This document shows, in pieces, positions 24,101 to 34,378 of a stretch of 64,000 nt of DNA (position 1 is the first letter of the stretch; each line of letters starts with the position of its first letter). The notes under the pieces are model-generated. The model saw only the letters and a program-made list of their open reading frames with translations, was not told the origin of the DNA and did no database searches. The stretch spans positions 1,798,001 to 1,862,000 of the forward strand of contig CP087217.1 of NCBI GenBank assembly GCA_020912385.1. The letters are read 5' to 3'. Both the position numbers and the translations under genes were made by a program. This DNA is from Neofusicoccum parvum (Eukaryota > Ascomycota > Dothideomycetes > Botryosphaeriales > Botryosphaeriaceae).

Positions 24101-26117
24101 CATCTCCCGATTCAGCATTGGGCTGTGAATGTTCATGTGGAACCACGGTTTGCTCGGTTGATGCCAAAGCCTCGTTGGATCGTGTGTCCGATTCATCGTC
24201 CGATGCAAATATGTGTTCCATATCATCCGGCACCCCGGGTCCAGCGGAGGTGAAGCTAGAACCCTCGCCGTTGTCGACATCCTGATAGATTGAGCGATCG
24301 GGAGCATCTGCGTCGGTGGTTGCTGAGGCGAGTTTCTCTTTAGGTTCAACATCTGAGTCGTTTATTTGTTGCCAGCTTCCCTCGCTCTTGTCGCTACGAC
24401 GTTCCCCATCTGCCTCCGCAATCTGCTCTTCGGCGGTGCCAGGCAGAGATGTGAAGCTTCGCGTTGCCTCCTCCAAATCGCGCTGAATTTCCGTGGCCAA
24501 GAACGACTGTCCTCTGTCAGGCATTGTGGGCCTCTGCTGGCCCGAGACCTCGGACAATCCTTCTGACTCTTCTTCCCTTTTAACTGGCATGAAGATATCT
24601 CCATTCAACGTACGACCACTTGCGCTGCTGGGTGAATCGAATCCGTGAGGATCAAACAGAATTGGCTTGACAATGCCCTGTTGAGTGGGAGGAACGATGA
24701 TGTCCTCGAGTTCTTTTGCCCACTCGCGCAATTCGAGCCACTTCTCCAAAGCGTACTCTCGTGGCCCTGCCCTCACTCTGTCGCTAACCATCTCGATCCA
24801 AACGAACAAGTCTTTTCTGATGACCTTCTCTGCTAGCGAACCTCTCTGGTCGATAATCTCCGCAACTTTCTCAAACTGAGAGCGTGCCACAGCCTTTCGG
24901 ATGTCTGAATCCGAGATGCGATCGAGGTTTATGCGCACGATGTCTGGCAATTCGGGATTTTCCTCGGGTGTATCATGGCGGGCTGGCAACACGTCTGCCT
25001 CCGGTCCCAATGAGTCGTCCGAGACGTCGCTGAAGCGGTCCTCGTCATCGGCACTATCATCCGCATCCGGTACATCTGGCATCTCTTGTTCTTCCACAGC
25101 GTTCGGCGCGGCATCCTGACGGGCTTGGTGAGCAGGAGGTGCAGGGTTGTTGATTGGTTGCATTGCAGCCACGTTGATTACGGGCTGCTGTTGTACAACC
25201 CATTCTCGAATGAGGAAAATTAGAATGAACGCAATGACAACTAATACTGTAATGATCTGACCCTCAATGATGTCGAGAATCAGCCGGTTAACGGAGGGGT
25301 GAGACGTCAACGACTTGAGGAAGGAGACGTCCGACAAAAGAGAGGCCTGCCTGAGCGATATGGTGTGAGCAACGGTGGCATTGTCGGTCGAATTCGTGAA
25401 GGATGCATTAAAGAAGTCTGGAAAAGGGCCAAGGCCAAAGAGAAACTTTTTGATGAGAATGTAAGCAGTTGGTTCGCCAGCGCTCATGTTCAGAGTCTGC
25501 GAGAACGGCGCCAGAACAGCTGGGATACCGGTCAGGTTTGCAAGCGAAGTTGCGTTGGTGCCAGCAGCGCTGGAAGAGGTAGAGCTGGAGGTGGCGACAA
25601 AGTGTCGATGATAGTTGGACACGCGATGTAAGTCACCAGCAAAGCCTCCATCACCGCACCAGAACAATGCGCGCCAAATCACCCTCATGCACCACGGCAG
25701 CCACAGCAGCCAGACCGAGCCAACCAGTAGACCGCGGCACCATGTCATCAGATGTTTCAGTACGTGGACGACAGCGCGGCGGAGGAAGACGGTGGTGGGG
25801 AGGCTGCTAGGCATCTGCGGGTGGTAGAGCTTGGTGAAGCGGAAGGGCGTCTTGCACAGCTCGCAGTGCTTCTTCTGCGAGTGCGATAGCCATTCCATTA
25901 AGCAGTCCTGGTGGACAAACTTGATGCTGCCGCTACACTTGCACGGGTAGAACAACGGCTCCTCCTTGGTGCCTTCTCCGCGACATATCCTGCAGGTATC
26001 CGGGTCGTCGGAGGCCTTGTCGGAGGCAGCGGAGTTAGGATCGTAGGCGGGATCGTTCATGATGTCGGGGACGCTGGACTGCGGGGCCGCCGCGGACATG
26101 TCGTCGGCGGACGCCAT
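21120..26117 (-). CDS. SSM4: ERAD E3 ubiquitin ligase Doa10/SSM4 (RING-CH)
   Basis: A single uninterrupted exon encodes 1665 residues. Doa10 is a polytopic ER and inner-nuclear-membrane ubiquitin ligase that marks misfolded and short-lived proteins for proteasomal degradation. The N-terminus carries a RING-CH finger with Cys42, Cys45, Cys59, Cys61, His69, Cys72, Cys85 and Cys88, in the C4HC3 order. Hydrophobic segments follow in clusters: two around 110-150, one around 290, several between 770 and 1240, and a final group between 1370 and 1630. This matches the many-spanning layout of yeast Doa10 and human MARCH6. Between about 320 and 750 is a long acidic, Glu/Asp/Ser-rich loop, probably cytosolic. 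The length is somewhat above that of the yeast protein (about 1320) because of this loop. The start at 26117 is the only Met upstream of the finger. The gene is divergent from the repeat-protein gene at 27371. Confidence 0.96.
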   Translation of the reverse strand: MASADDMSAAAPQSSVPDIMNDPAYDPNSAASDKASDDPDTCRICRGEGTKEEPLFYPCKCSGSIKFVHQDCLMEWLSHSQKKHCELCKTPFRFTKLYHPQMPSSLPTTVFLRRAVVHVLKHLMTWCRGLLVGSVWLLWLPWCMRVIWRALFWCGDGGFAGDLHRVSNYHRHFVATSSSTSSSAAGTNATSLANLTGIPAVLAPFSQTLNMSAGEPTAYILIKKFLFGLGPFPDFFNASFTNSTDNATVAHTISLRQASLLSDVSFLKSLTSHPSVNRLILDIIEGQIITVLVVIAFILIFLIREWVVQQQPVINVAAMQPINNPAPPAHQARQDAAPNAVEEQEMPDVPDADDSADDEDRFSDVSDDSLGPEADVLPARHDTPEENPELPDIVRINLDRISDSDIRKAVARSQFEKVAEIIDQRGSLAEKVIRKDLFVWIEMVSDRVRAGPREYALEKWLELREWAKELEDIIVPPTQQGIVKPILFDPHGFDSPSSASGRTLNGDIFMPVKREEESEGLSEVSGQQRPTMPDRGQSFLATEIQRDLEEATRSFTSLPGTAEEQIAEADGERRSDKSEGSWQQINDSDVEPKEKLASATTDADAPDRSIYQDVDNGEGSSFTSAGPGVPDDMEHIFASDDESDTRSNEALASTEQTVVPHEHSQPNAESGDAQPRPNQPPADAGLWDRVYYWLWGDIVLADEDGVLGPNEEHIVQNLADEAPFVQRDAIIGDGFDDPDAARDPEVAAAAAQAGIDIMDQEAIEDAEDLEGIMELIGMQGPLVGLFQNALFSAVLISATVAVAVWIPYLWGKVVLLSLGRPVWLFLKLPLRVLSAAADLIVDSVLFLGAAAVYWSIFVLRLVLPFIGSYKSLDSAASSTRTVAESAVERVSKLFTLAGTSIDSDYLHLSISSHAALRSLQRTLNEFLALIWTGIADVYGKVTSMESFSVFSALGRFIESSVSMCASLASSFRASLPTLSTANGLSLKLDAGNSTAAAVDSNFEYWTTNDRVIAILAGYIFFAVAGALYLKRGTPFTSSQNGRRVEGIISDVLQQAGGVLKVILIISIEMIAFPLYCGILLDGALLPLFEQATVSSRIEFARNSPWTAGFVHWFVGTCYMFHFALFVSMCRKIMRTGVLYFIRDPDDPTFHPVRDVLERSVTGQLRKIAFSAFVYGALVICCLGGVVWSLYYGFDGVLPIHWATNDPSMEFPLDLLFFNFLTPLVIKLFKPSDGLHEMYQWWFRKCARALRLSDFLFGEKNLDERGRHMRRTWLAWFQRKKGNVEEPVIGPDRQLLAEDRNTEVYFLFDGKYVRAPASDQVRIRRGQSVFVDVDISDNRLDGNAEDDPIHGKSSDLTETVYIPPWFRFRICLFVVAIWLFAAATGVGVTVIPLLFGRRLFSAFMPEGAHINDIYAFSVGIYILGAAAYGAFHLRNIFNFAAHSFRHPFNTTYSTFSILGQYAAQAASIAYVYGALIVVLPVLFAVFLEFYVLIPLHAYLGPGETHVIHIIQDWTLGFLYARIAARILLWNPRSLISRALQAVVRDGYLHPNARLATRAFVLPIGVFFAATLLLPLTLAQIANSTYYASVDAETKTKIYTLVYPLALAVGLSAWMAWGTVQATERWRQRIKDEVYLIGERLHNLGERRAGSNIITAAPEPESSAAAA

Positions 26118-27370
26118 GGCGCGAGGCGTGGTTGACAGCTCGCTTGAAGGACCGCGGGCAATGCACGGGGCGGCGTGGGACGTTGGGACGTCGGCGTCGA
26201 AGAGAACGATAGACGTTGGGGCTTAACGCCGGAGATGATGCGCTCAGGGAATCATCTCAGTCGCAGGGAAATGTCAGTCGGAGCGATGGAGGGTGCGCAA
26301 GAGGCCGAAGCGAGGTCGTGAGGCAGGAGGCTGCGACAGAAGTTGGAGAGAAGGACCTGGTGGCGGAGTGATTCGCGGCAGCGGGGAGATGCGGACAAGG
26401 AACGCGAGCTTGGGGTGCTGCCACTGCGGCGGTGCCAGCGCGAGTGCCAGCTGCCAGCGCTTTGAGCCTGCGCCCCGGGCGAACAGCGGAACCCACGGCC
26501 GCCGTCACGTGCGTCAGGACGCGTTCCCGGGCCCGTCAACCGCTGTGCTGTTGTGGTACTGTAACACACCGGGCATTGGTCGCCAGCAGCTGAGTCAAGT
26601 TCATGGCGTCAGGGCTCATGCTCGGGCTATGGCAGGACGGTCGTCGCGCCCGCTCTGCGACTCCGGCAAGCGCAGACTGTGCCACCGCGACATAGCTCCA
26701 GCGGAAGCCGAAGCATCTACTCATATCCGCACCGCTTCGGCGATCATGCTTCCGCGTCGGTTGCCCGTGTCGGAGCATGCTCCTGTTGAATGATCTGCGG
26801 ACCGATCGCGTCAAGCCTACAGCCCCTAGCGCCTGCGGGCCCCCTAATCTTTCCAGAAGGCGATTTGTGGTGTCGGCCACGGCGATGCTGAAGGCTCTCG
26901 CGAGTCACCTTGGCGTCGCGGCTGGGTTTCGTCACCGAGGTCTGCGCCGGCGCACATGCCTGGGCTGCCCGCACGCTGGTGGGAGTGAGCCTGCACGATA
27001 AGGCGGTGCTCGCAGCGTCGTGCGAGCTGCAGATAGCGATCTGGCTTGTTGATCTGCGAATGCAGCCGGCGCAGTTGCAAGCCTATGACGTGAGTGTCTT
27101 GGCCGCAGGAGAGCTTGATTCCCTGTCCGTCGCGCGACAGGCTGCATCAAAAGCACGCCAGACAGTGAAACCTCTCCGCAGTCCCTCCATTCGCCCACGG
27201 ACAACACCAGAGCCCCCGCCGTGCGTTCGCCCTCGACGCATTGCTGTCGCGTACTGACTTCCTGTGCAGCAGCTCTGAAGCATCTCGCCCCAGCACACCC
27301 CGGCACGACCTGACATCTCTGGAGCAGCACGGACGGCGCCGATCACACGCGCCTACACCAGCTTCTAGCC
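26118..27370. other. Divergent promoter region
   Basis: About 1.25 kb lie between two divergently transcribed genes, the Doa10-like ligase (-) and the Ala/Ser-rich repeat protein (+). The DNA is GC-rich. Short open frames on both strands have no recognisable content. It most likely holds both promoters and leaders. Confidence 0.6.
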
Positions 27371-30300
27371 ATGGCTGCACCCACCAACGGGCATGCCAAA
27401 AGGCCCAAGAGCCCCAGCGACCCGGATCAGAACATCGACTCCAAGATGAACGGCCACGTCGCTCGCCTGCCCAAGCAGCAGCCTGCGCGTCGTCGCGGCT
27501 TCGCAGCATGGCTGCTGAGCAACGCCGTCCGGTACGTTTCCCTCGCGCGCAGCAACAGAGATTTTGAGCTGACGCCTGCCCGCCGCCCCGCAGCGTGTCG
27601 GTGTGGTATGCCATCATTACCATGCTATTCCGCTGCCCGAGATCCCTCGACGACCTCACCGACGACTCCCCTAAGCTGTGCAAACCCTACCTGACCGTGC
27701 AATCACATGCCGCGCCCTACGTCGAGCCGTACTACACCACCTACCTCGCTCCCCACGTCGAGAAGGCCCAGCCGTATGTGGACCGCTTCAATGAGCAGAT
27801 TTACACACCCTCGGCCGAGTTCACCAAGCGCACATACCAGACCTACGGTGCTCCCCGGGTCGCACAAGCCCAGCATTTTGCTCTGGCTGAGTGGGAAAAG
27901 ACGCTCAAGCCGCAGCTCCAAGTAGCTCAGACCCAGGCAAAGACCCAATACGATGCCGCTCTCGCACCCCACGTTGAGAAGCTCTCTGCAGCGGCTGCCC
28001 CCTACTACGACCAGGCATCGTCAGTTGTCGGAGAGACGTACAACAGCAAGGTTCTTCCGGCCTACGAGGTTGTGCTCCCGCATGCGCAGAACGCCTACAC
28101 TCAAGGCCGCTACTATGCTGTTGATGTTGGCTACCCATATGCACGCTGGGGCGCGTCATCCGTTGGAAATTTTATCTTCCGCCAGGTCTGGCCACAGCTC
28201 AGGATTCTCTATGGTGACAATGTCGAACCCCAGCTCATGAGGATCAAAGAAAGACTGGGCAGGTACAAGGACGGCAAAAAGTTGGAAGCTGCCGTCGAAT
28301 CCGTGGACAGGTTTGTGCTCCATCCCCCAATCGACGGCCGAGACTGATACATTCTAGCTCGTCTTCTTTATCCTCAGTGGCATCTAGCATTTCATCCGTA
28401 TCTTCCTCCATTGCGGCCTCCGCTACAGCCGACGATTCCGCCTCTTCCACTGCCAGCAGCTCTACGGAATCCGCAGAAAAGGCCTCCAAGACTGACGTCA
28501 GAGAAAAGATCGCCAACGATCTCAGGACGTGGCAAGAGAAGTTCGCGAAGGCTGCGGACAAAGGTGCCGAGGATCTTGAGGAGCGTGTCAAGGAGCTCAC
28601 CGATCATCAGGTAGAAAGCCAGGCCCATGGTGTGGGCCAAGCTTTCCTCGTCCAGCTCGAGGAGACCGCCAAGTCAAAGCTCAATGACCTCAAATCGCAA
28701 ATCAAGAGCGCTACCGAAGCACTTCCTGAAGATGCAGATGAGGATGACATTGAAGCTGCCTACGGTGGTCTCATGGGCGCCGTTCGCGCTGCTGGTCAAG
28801 CTATCAAGGATAAAGCTCAGGCCATTCGCTCTTGGAAGCAGAGTTACGATAGGGAAACATTGCATCTCATCACATCCGCTACGGACTCCACACTCGATGT
28901 GATCGATAACATCCGGGATCTTGGTCTCCAGGAAATCGGCATGCGTTGGGCCTGGATGGATGGAGTCACCTACAAGGACTGGTCAAAATACCACGCTCTG
29001 AAGAAAACCTTCGACGAGTGGCGCAGAGAAGTTCAAGCCGTCGCTTACGAGCATCCTGGTTTCGCTACTGCGCGGGAAGAGGGCATCAAGATTGAAGAGA
29101 CCGGCATGGCTGTTGCTGAGGAAGCTGCCAAGGAGTTGGTCCGCTTGAAGGAGGTTGCCCGCTTCAAGCTTTTCACCCATGACAGCTCTGACGACTTCGA
29201 GTCAACAGTCATTCCCGCTGCTGCTGTAGAAGCAGCTCGCAAGGCTAAGAACGCGATCAAAGACGCCATGAGTGGTGCTAGCGAAGCCATCGCGGGAAGC
29301 TCCCAGGGTACAGCGGAATCTGTTGTCTCAGAGGCTTCGAGCGGCGTTGAGAGCGCTGCATCCGCAGTCAGCGAATCCGTTGTTGGCAAGGAACCCGGTG
29401 CTGCAGAACAGGCTGCAACTAAGGCCTCCGAGGCTGTCTTTGGCTCCCAAGATGCTACTGATAGCATTTCTTCCGTTGTTAGCTCCAAGGCTTCAGAGGC
29501 AAGCGCAAACGTGGGAGAGGCAGCTGAGAGTGTTGTCTCCGCAGCCAAGTTCAAGAAATACCAAGCTAGCCAGGCCATTATGGGATCCCCTGCTCCTCCT
29601 CATGAGTCTGTTGCCTCTAAGGCTAGCGAAGCGATCATCGGTTCTGAAACCCCTGCGTATGAATCGATTGCTTCTAAGGCAAGCGAGGCAGTCGTCGGCT
29701 CCGAGACCCCTCTTTACGAGTCCGTTGCTTCGCAAGCCAGTGAAGCTGTTGTTGGCAGCTCAACCCCAGTCGCTGAATCGATACTTTCCGAAGCATCTTC
29801 AAGCGTTGACTCGGCGTCCTCTGTCGTTTCTGAAGCCGGATCTGATGCAACGGAGTCAGTCAAGAAGGTTTGGGGAGGCGCAATGGCCCAGGTCATTGTC
29901 GAGGCGAAGCAGATTGTCTTCGAGGATGAGATTGATGGCTCTGACGATGATACTTACTCAGAGAAGATCCAGAGCATGGTCAGCGAAGCAGGTGATCGTG
30001 CCGCCGATCTCACCCGAGCAATCAGTGAGGCAATCCTGCAGCCTACATCAACCCAAGGCTCTGTTGAATCTGCAACCTCACTGGCCAGCGAACAGTACGC
30101 CAAGGCTATGGCGGCTGCTTCTAGCGTACTCTACGGTCCTGAGCAGGGCTCTGCTGAGAGCATCGTGAGCGTTGCGTCAGACAGATATGCTCAAGCAGTG
30201 ACCGCAGCATCATACGCTATCTACGGAACCCCCACTCCTGTCATCGAGTCCCTGCGAGCCCAAGCTAGCGCCCAGTACGAGAGCGTCCTCAAGCTTGCTC

Positions 30301-32132
30301 AAGAACAGTACGAGCAGGCAACGTCTGCGGTGTCCGTACAGATCGCTGGAACCCCGAAGCCTGCGCACGAAGAAGCCCTTTCCTCGATCAATGACGCATA
30401 CTCTTCATCTATTTCAGCCGCTAGCGTCAAGTTGCAGGCCGCTCTCAAGTATACCGATTCAGTGAGGAGCTATGCGGCGGGACCAACACAGGGCGCCTGG
30501 GAATCAGTTTCGTCCATCGCCTCTTCTCGGCTCCAGGAGGGTCTGAGCGCAGCCTCTGCACAGTGAGTTCAGCCTAGGATGCGACCAACAACATTATGAC
30601 CTCCCCTCTAACTGTCTTCTAGACTCACCAGCGCCAAAATTGCTGTTGGTGCTCAGCCGACTCCCGTGCACCAACAGTACATTGCGGAGGCTCAAAGACG
30701 CTATTACGAGGGCATCGGTCTTGCGCATGCACGCTACTCGGAGTTCCTTGATGCCGCATCGACTGCGGTTTATGGAACGCCTACTCCTGCTTACCAGAGC
30801 TATCTCGATGCCGCACAAAGCCAGTACACCGCTGCAGTTGCTGCCGCATCTGGTCATTTGCAGGATGTTCTTGCGTCTGCTAGCTCTCTTGCCGGCCAAA
30901 CAAGCAAGTCTCCGGCGCAGAGTGTTATTGATTCTGCGTCGTCGCAGTACGATGCTGCCGTGTCAGCCGCTGCTGCTTCGTACTCTGCTGCTTCGGCCCA
31001 GGCGAGCAGTGCCATCTACGGAACCCCGACAGGATCTTTTGAATCTGCCGCTTCCGCCGTTTCGGAGAAGGCAGAGTCTGTTGCATCTGCTGCAAGCTCT
31101 GGCGTCGTGGGTACTGAGACGCCATGGTCCGAATCCGTTGCCTCACAGGCGGCAGCAAACTGGGAATCACTAATCGCGAAGGCTAGTGAGCAAGTCTACG
31201 GTGCACCCACGCCCTGGGCTGAGTCTCTTTATTCGCAAGCTGGCGATTATGGAGCGCAGGCCACTGCGGCGGCCGCTGTTCAGTATGCCGCTGTCCAATC
31301 TTTGGTTTCTGAGCTTGTCGTAGGCAAAGAGCCTGATTTCACGGAGAGTGTGATGGCCAGGTTCAGCTCAGCATATTACACTGAATACCCGGCTATGGCA
31401 TCGTCTGCGTCATCTTACGCAAGCGAGGCGTATGAATCGGCTTCCTCGGTTGTTTCTTCAGTCTTCACTCCCCCGGCTACCCTCGAGGCCATTCTCGAAT
31501 CTGCAAGCGACCACATTAACGCTGCCGTCGATGCCGTCAGCGTCCAGGTGTATGGCACAGAAAAGAATGCTTATGAAAAAGCATCCGAGGCCGCTGGTAG
31601 CGCCTATAGCTCCGCCTCCTCCAAGGCCAGCGAAGCAGTCTATGGAACACAGCCTGGTTATGCCGAGGCTGCGCAAAGCTCCCTCGCTGATGTCGCCTCC
31701 TCGGCCCAGAACGCGATCTCGGTCGCCATCTACGGTACCCCAACTGGCTCTGTCGAAAGTGCTACGAGCAATGCCGCAAGCGTGTACTCCTCAATCTCAG
31801 CCGCCGTTTCCAGCGCTGCTGAGGAGAACCTCGCAGCTGCCGGCGACCGTGCTGCCGCTGTGAGCTCCGCTGTTGGCGATGGCTATTCCGCTGCCGCAAG
31901 CAAAGTCAGCTCCGCCATCTACGGTCCTCAGCAAGGTGCTCTAGAGAGCGCCACCAGTCGCCTCCAGGAGGTTGTCGAGAGCGCCCGTGCGAGACTGCGC
32001 GAGTACGCGGTGAACGTGGGAGACGGTGCGAACGAGCAGCTGGAGGAGGCGAAGAGCAAGGTCGAGGAGATGGCCAGCAGCATCGGCGAGGCCGCAAGCA
32101 GCGCCACGCAGAAAGTTAGAGATGAGTTGTAA
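27371..32132 (+). CDS. Ala/Ser-rich repeat protein ('hoxa13-like' family)
   Basis: Exons 27371-27531, 27594-28310, 28358-30562 and 30623-32132 give 1530 residues. All joins keep frame at standard splice sites. A short basic N-terminus precedes one hydrophobic stretch (SVWYAIITMLF, about residues 55-65). Next comes a Tyr/Pro-rich region with repeated 'APHVEK/APYV' units, a Ser-rich linker, and a helical region (about 330-580). From about residue 600 to the end the protein consists of degenerate Ala/Ser repeats. These include near-perfect 19-residue units (ESVASKASEAIIGSETPAY and variants, 29600-29790) and looser units of about 35-45 residues marked by YGTPTP/YGTPTG. Homologues in filamentous fungi are often labelled 'transcription factor hoxa13', but no homeobox is visible here. 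The long amphipathic-looking repeats behind a membrane segment suggest a structural or lipid-surface role; that is inference only. Function unknown. Confidence 0.88.
29580..29800 (+). repeat. 19-codon tandem repeats in the repeat-protein gene
   Basis: At least three consecutive units of 19 codons, with consensus ESVASKASEAVVGSETPAY, lie in exon 3 of the repeat-protein gene. Neighbouring units differ by a few residues and many silent changes, so the duplication is not very recent. Confidence 0.8.
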
Positions 32133-32949
32133 GCGCCATGCGTGCTATCTATCTCATAACCCCTCTTGAGTATCAAGAGCGGGTTAGGAGGCTCGACGCC
32201 CGCGAAAACACCTCGCTCGCACAAAAGCAAGATCGTGGACTAGCTGAGGACTTGATGGAAGGGTTGGAACAGGTGCCTGGAAGCAGTGAATGAATAAAAA
32301 AATTTGGGACAAAGGGCGGATGGACATGATGGGATTAATGAGGGTTGGGCGGCAGGAGTTTTTATTTCCCTTTTCCCCTTTTCGACGGATGAAGATTATG
32401 ACCGCAACACTATACACCTTCACACACTCACATTACACGAGACGCATCTTGCATCTATAAACTACTACTATTTTCTTCGGTTACGTTTCTGCCGTGGCTC
32501 CAGCTCGCACGCTGGCCCATTCTTTCTCTCCTCCGGTTGCGTCCACCTTCTCTTCGCTCTACACACAACAAACCACACACTCCTGTATCGTGGATCTGTT
32601 TCTGTCCTGTCTGTCGGGTGGTCAGTTATATTCCCCCAAGCGTATACCTGTCTTCTTGTTCTATTTTCGTTTCCTATCGTCGGTCGAGAGCAAGGCGAGA
32701 TTGGAGTGGAACTGCGTGGCTGACAGGAGGGTGGTTTTCGGATTATCGCGGCGGCGTGGGAACGGGTAGGTGGTTAATGGAATGGGTTGTAGTGGATTTG
32801 GAGAGGACGCCGTTTTCTTATTATTTGACGTAGTTATGAGAGATGTATGCATGGCTTTTCTTGATTGATGGTTCCGTGTGTGTTGTGGTGTGGTCTCTCA
32901 TCGGGCATGTGCGTCTTGACTGGGACACCTGGCAAACATTTGCGGCCAC
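32133..32949. other. 3' flank of repeat-protein gene, no gene
   Basis: The DNA is lower in GC than its neighbours and T-rich, with no supported reading frame. It is presumably the 3' untranslated region and terminator of the repeat-protein gene, up to the start of a BTB-family remnant. Confidence 0.5.
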
Positions 32950-33204
32950 TGCATTCCTCACATCTCGCATCAGTCTACTACCTTAAGGCCCCTCTGGAGC
33001 AGTTCGCTGGACTCGGCAAGGACATCGAGAAGGTCTTGGCTGGACATGGTGGTTCTATGCTAGAGCCAGGTCTGTACCGCTGTGTCATCCGCGGTGTCGA
33101 CACATGAAGTCGAGCTGGTCTCTCGACCTGGCCATCTGGGTGTGAGGGCCACCTGCCCGGGGTGTGGGAAGGAGTGCTCCAACGAGAAGTCGAGGTCAGC
33201 GTGA
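32950..33204 (+). pseudogene. C-terminal fragment of a BTB/zinc-ribbon gene
   Basis: One frame reads YYLKAPLEQFAGLGKDIEKVL. It resembles the segment just before the ribbon in two neighbouring paralogues: DYGALGKDILRTL in the 33.6-kb gene and ELGVFGKELSRTL in the 45.9-kb gene. The frame hits a stop at 33105-33107. The next frame continues with RATCPGCGKECSNEK and ends at 33202-33204. That CPGC recalls the first Cys pair of the family's ribbon, and the same CPGC occurs in the pseudogene at 47.8 kb. No BTB domain is visible upstream. I read it as a truncated, frameshifted relic of a further family member. The match is short, so it is moderately uncertain. Confidence 0.45.
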
Positions 33205-33600
33205 GCGGCTGATGGCACTGTACGATGGCGGAAAGAGGATGCTAAAATGAAAATGTCTACATCGACACTTGCTTTTCGCGTCACACCCAAATCAAGACCC
33301 GAGTATGCTTTAAACCAGTCACGTATGCATTGACAAACTGCTATGCAGGTGCGGCACTGAGGGTGGAAGCGTGAACGGCTTGAACAGACGCGCGGGCTGG
33401 ATATTGAGGTATAGCATTTGGCTTCCCGTAGTTTCAAGAGAATACAGAAACTATGTATCCTATCCGAAGTTCCCTTGAACTGGACCATGTTGATCCAACT
33501 GAATATCAGTGCCCTTTTTCATATCCTCTCCGTCAGACTAATAGAGTAGTGATCAAATCTTTAGAATGCCATGGACTGCGTTAGCGGCAGAGAGAAAAAT
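33205..33600. other. Short interval between BTB remnant and BTB gene
   Basis: About 400 bp with no supported gene. A 142-codon minus-strand frame crosses it but shows no domain. Confidence 0.5.
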
Positions 33601-34378
33601 TTAAGTGACCATCCTTTTCTCCCACTCGCTGTTAGAGAGAGAGAAATTGCAGTTGATACAAGAGGACTTCTCGTGAGGTTGTTCATGATCAATAGCCATC
33701 TTCACAAGGTGGCTGGTCTTGCCACGGCACTTGTACGCGACTATCTTCGGAGCACTCTTCTCTCTCGACAGAGTCCGCAGGATGTCCTTTCCAAGTGCAC
33801 CGTAGTCATCCAGGACGGCTTCAAACGCCGAATTGGCGAGCAGAAGGCTGTAGTGCCTAGCAACTATGTCCACGGCAGTCTCCCGCATGCATCCCTTGTC
33901 GTTGTCCGGAACTGACTCGTAGATAATCCTCAAAGCAGTGGCAATTTCCTTCATCTTTGGGATAGCGTAGATGTCAGCGATAATGTAAGCGCGAACGATG
34001 AAGAGAATCCGAAAGGCGTCGCCTGGGACGGTGAAAGTGCCGCGGTACATGAACTCCAGCATCGCCTTGACAGCATTCGGATCGTCATCCTTGAGATCGA
34101 TAACGCCGCTTTGGGCTTCCTGTACAGCGGAGGGCACAAGAGTCAGCTCCGGAGTCTCGTCGTCCTAAACTCGGACGTTGATGATGCACCGCCGGCGGTC
34201 TTGGCTCACTTACTTTGAATCCGCTCTCAGGCTTACAAGCGTTCTCAAGGACGGAACTCTGTCCGCAGACGAGAATGCGATGGACGGCGTACTCGTGGCC
34301 ATCGCTGTCTTTGATGCGAAGATCGCTGTAGAGGCCGGTGTTGAAGTACCTGTAGAGGTGAGCGTCCGTTGTTGGCAT
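33601..34378 (-). CDS. BTB/POZ protein, shortened family member
   Basis: Exons 34378-34214 and 34119-33601 give 227 residues; the 94-bp intron has GTAAGT and TACAG ends. The BTB fold is seen in YSDLRIKDSDGHEYAVHRILV (about residues 17-37) and, after the splice, EAQSGVIDLKDDDPNAVKAM and the following 'FMY' strand. The intron sits at the same place (before E-A/G-Q-T/S-G-V-I) as in the three sister genes, but the first intron of the sisters is absent. Two differences suggest decay or divergence. About 18 residues of the helical segment after the BTB domain are missing between KMKEIA and TALRIIYE. The first Cys pair of the C-terminal ribbon reads CRGK instead of CxxC, while the second pair (CINC) is kept. 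Fungal BTB proteins of this type have no assigned role; some BTB proteins are Cul3 adaptors. It may be functional or on the way to a pseudogene. Confidence 0.78.

Noticed and set aside
27371..32132. Homeobox transcription factor
   Set aside because: No homeodomain motif (such as WFxNRR) is present. The sequence is membrane-segment plus Ala/Ser repeats.
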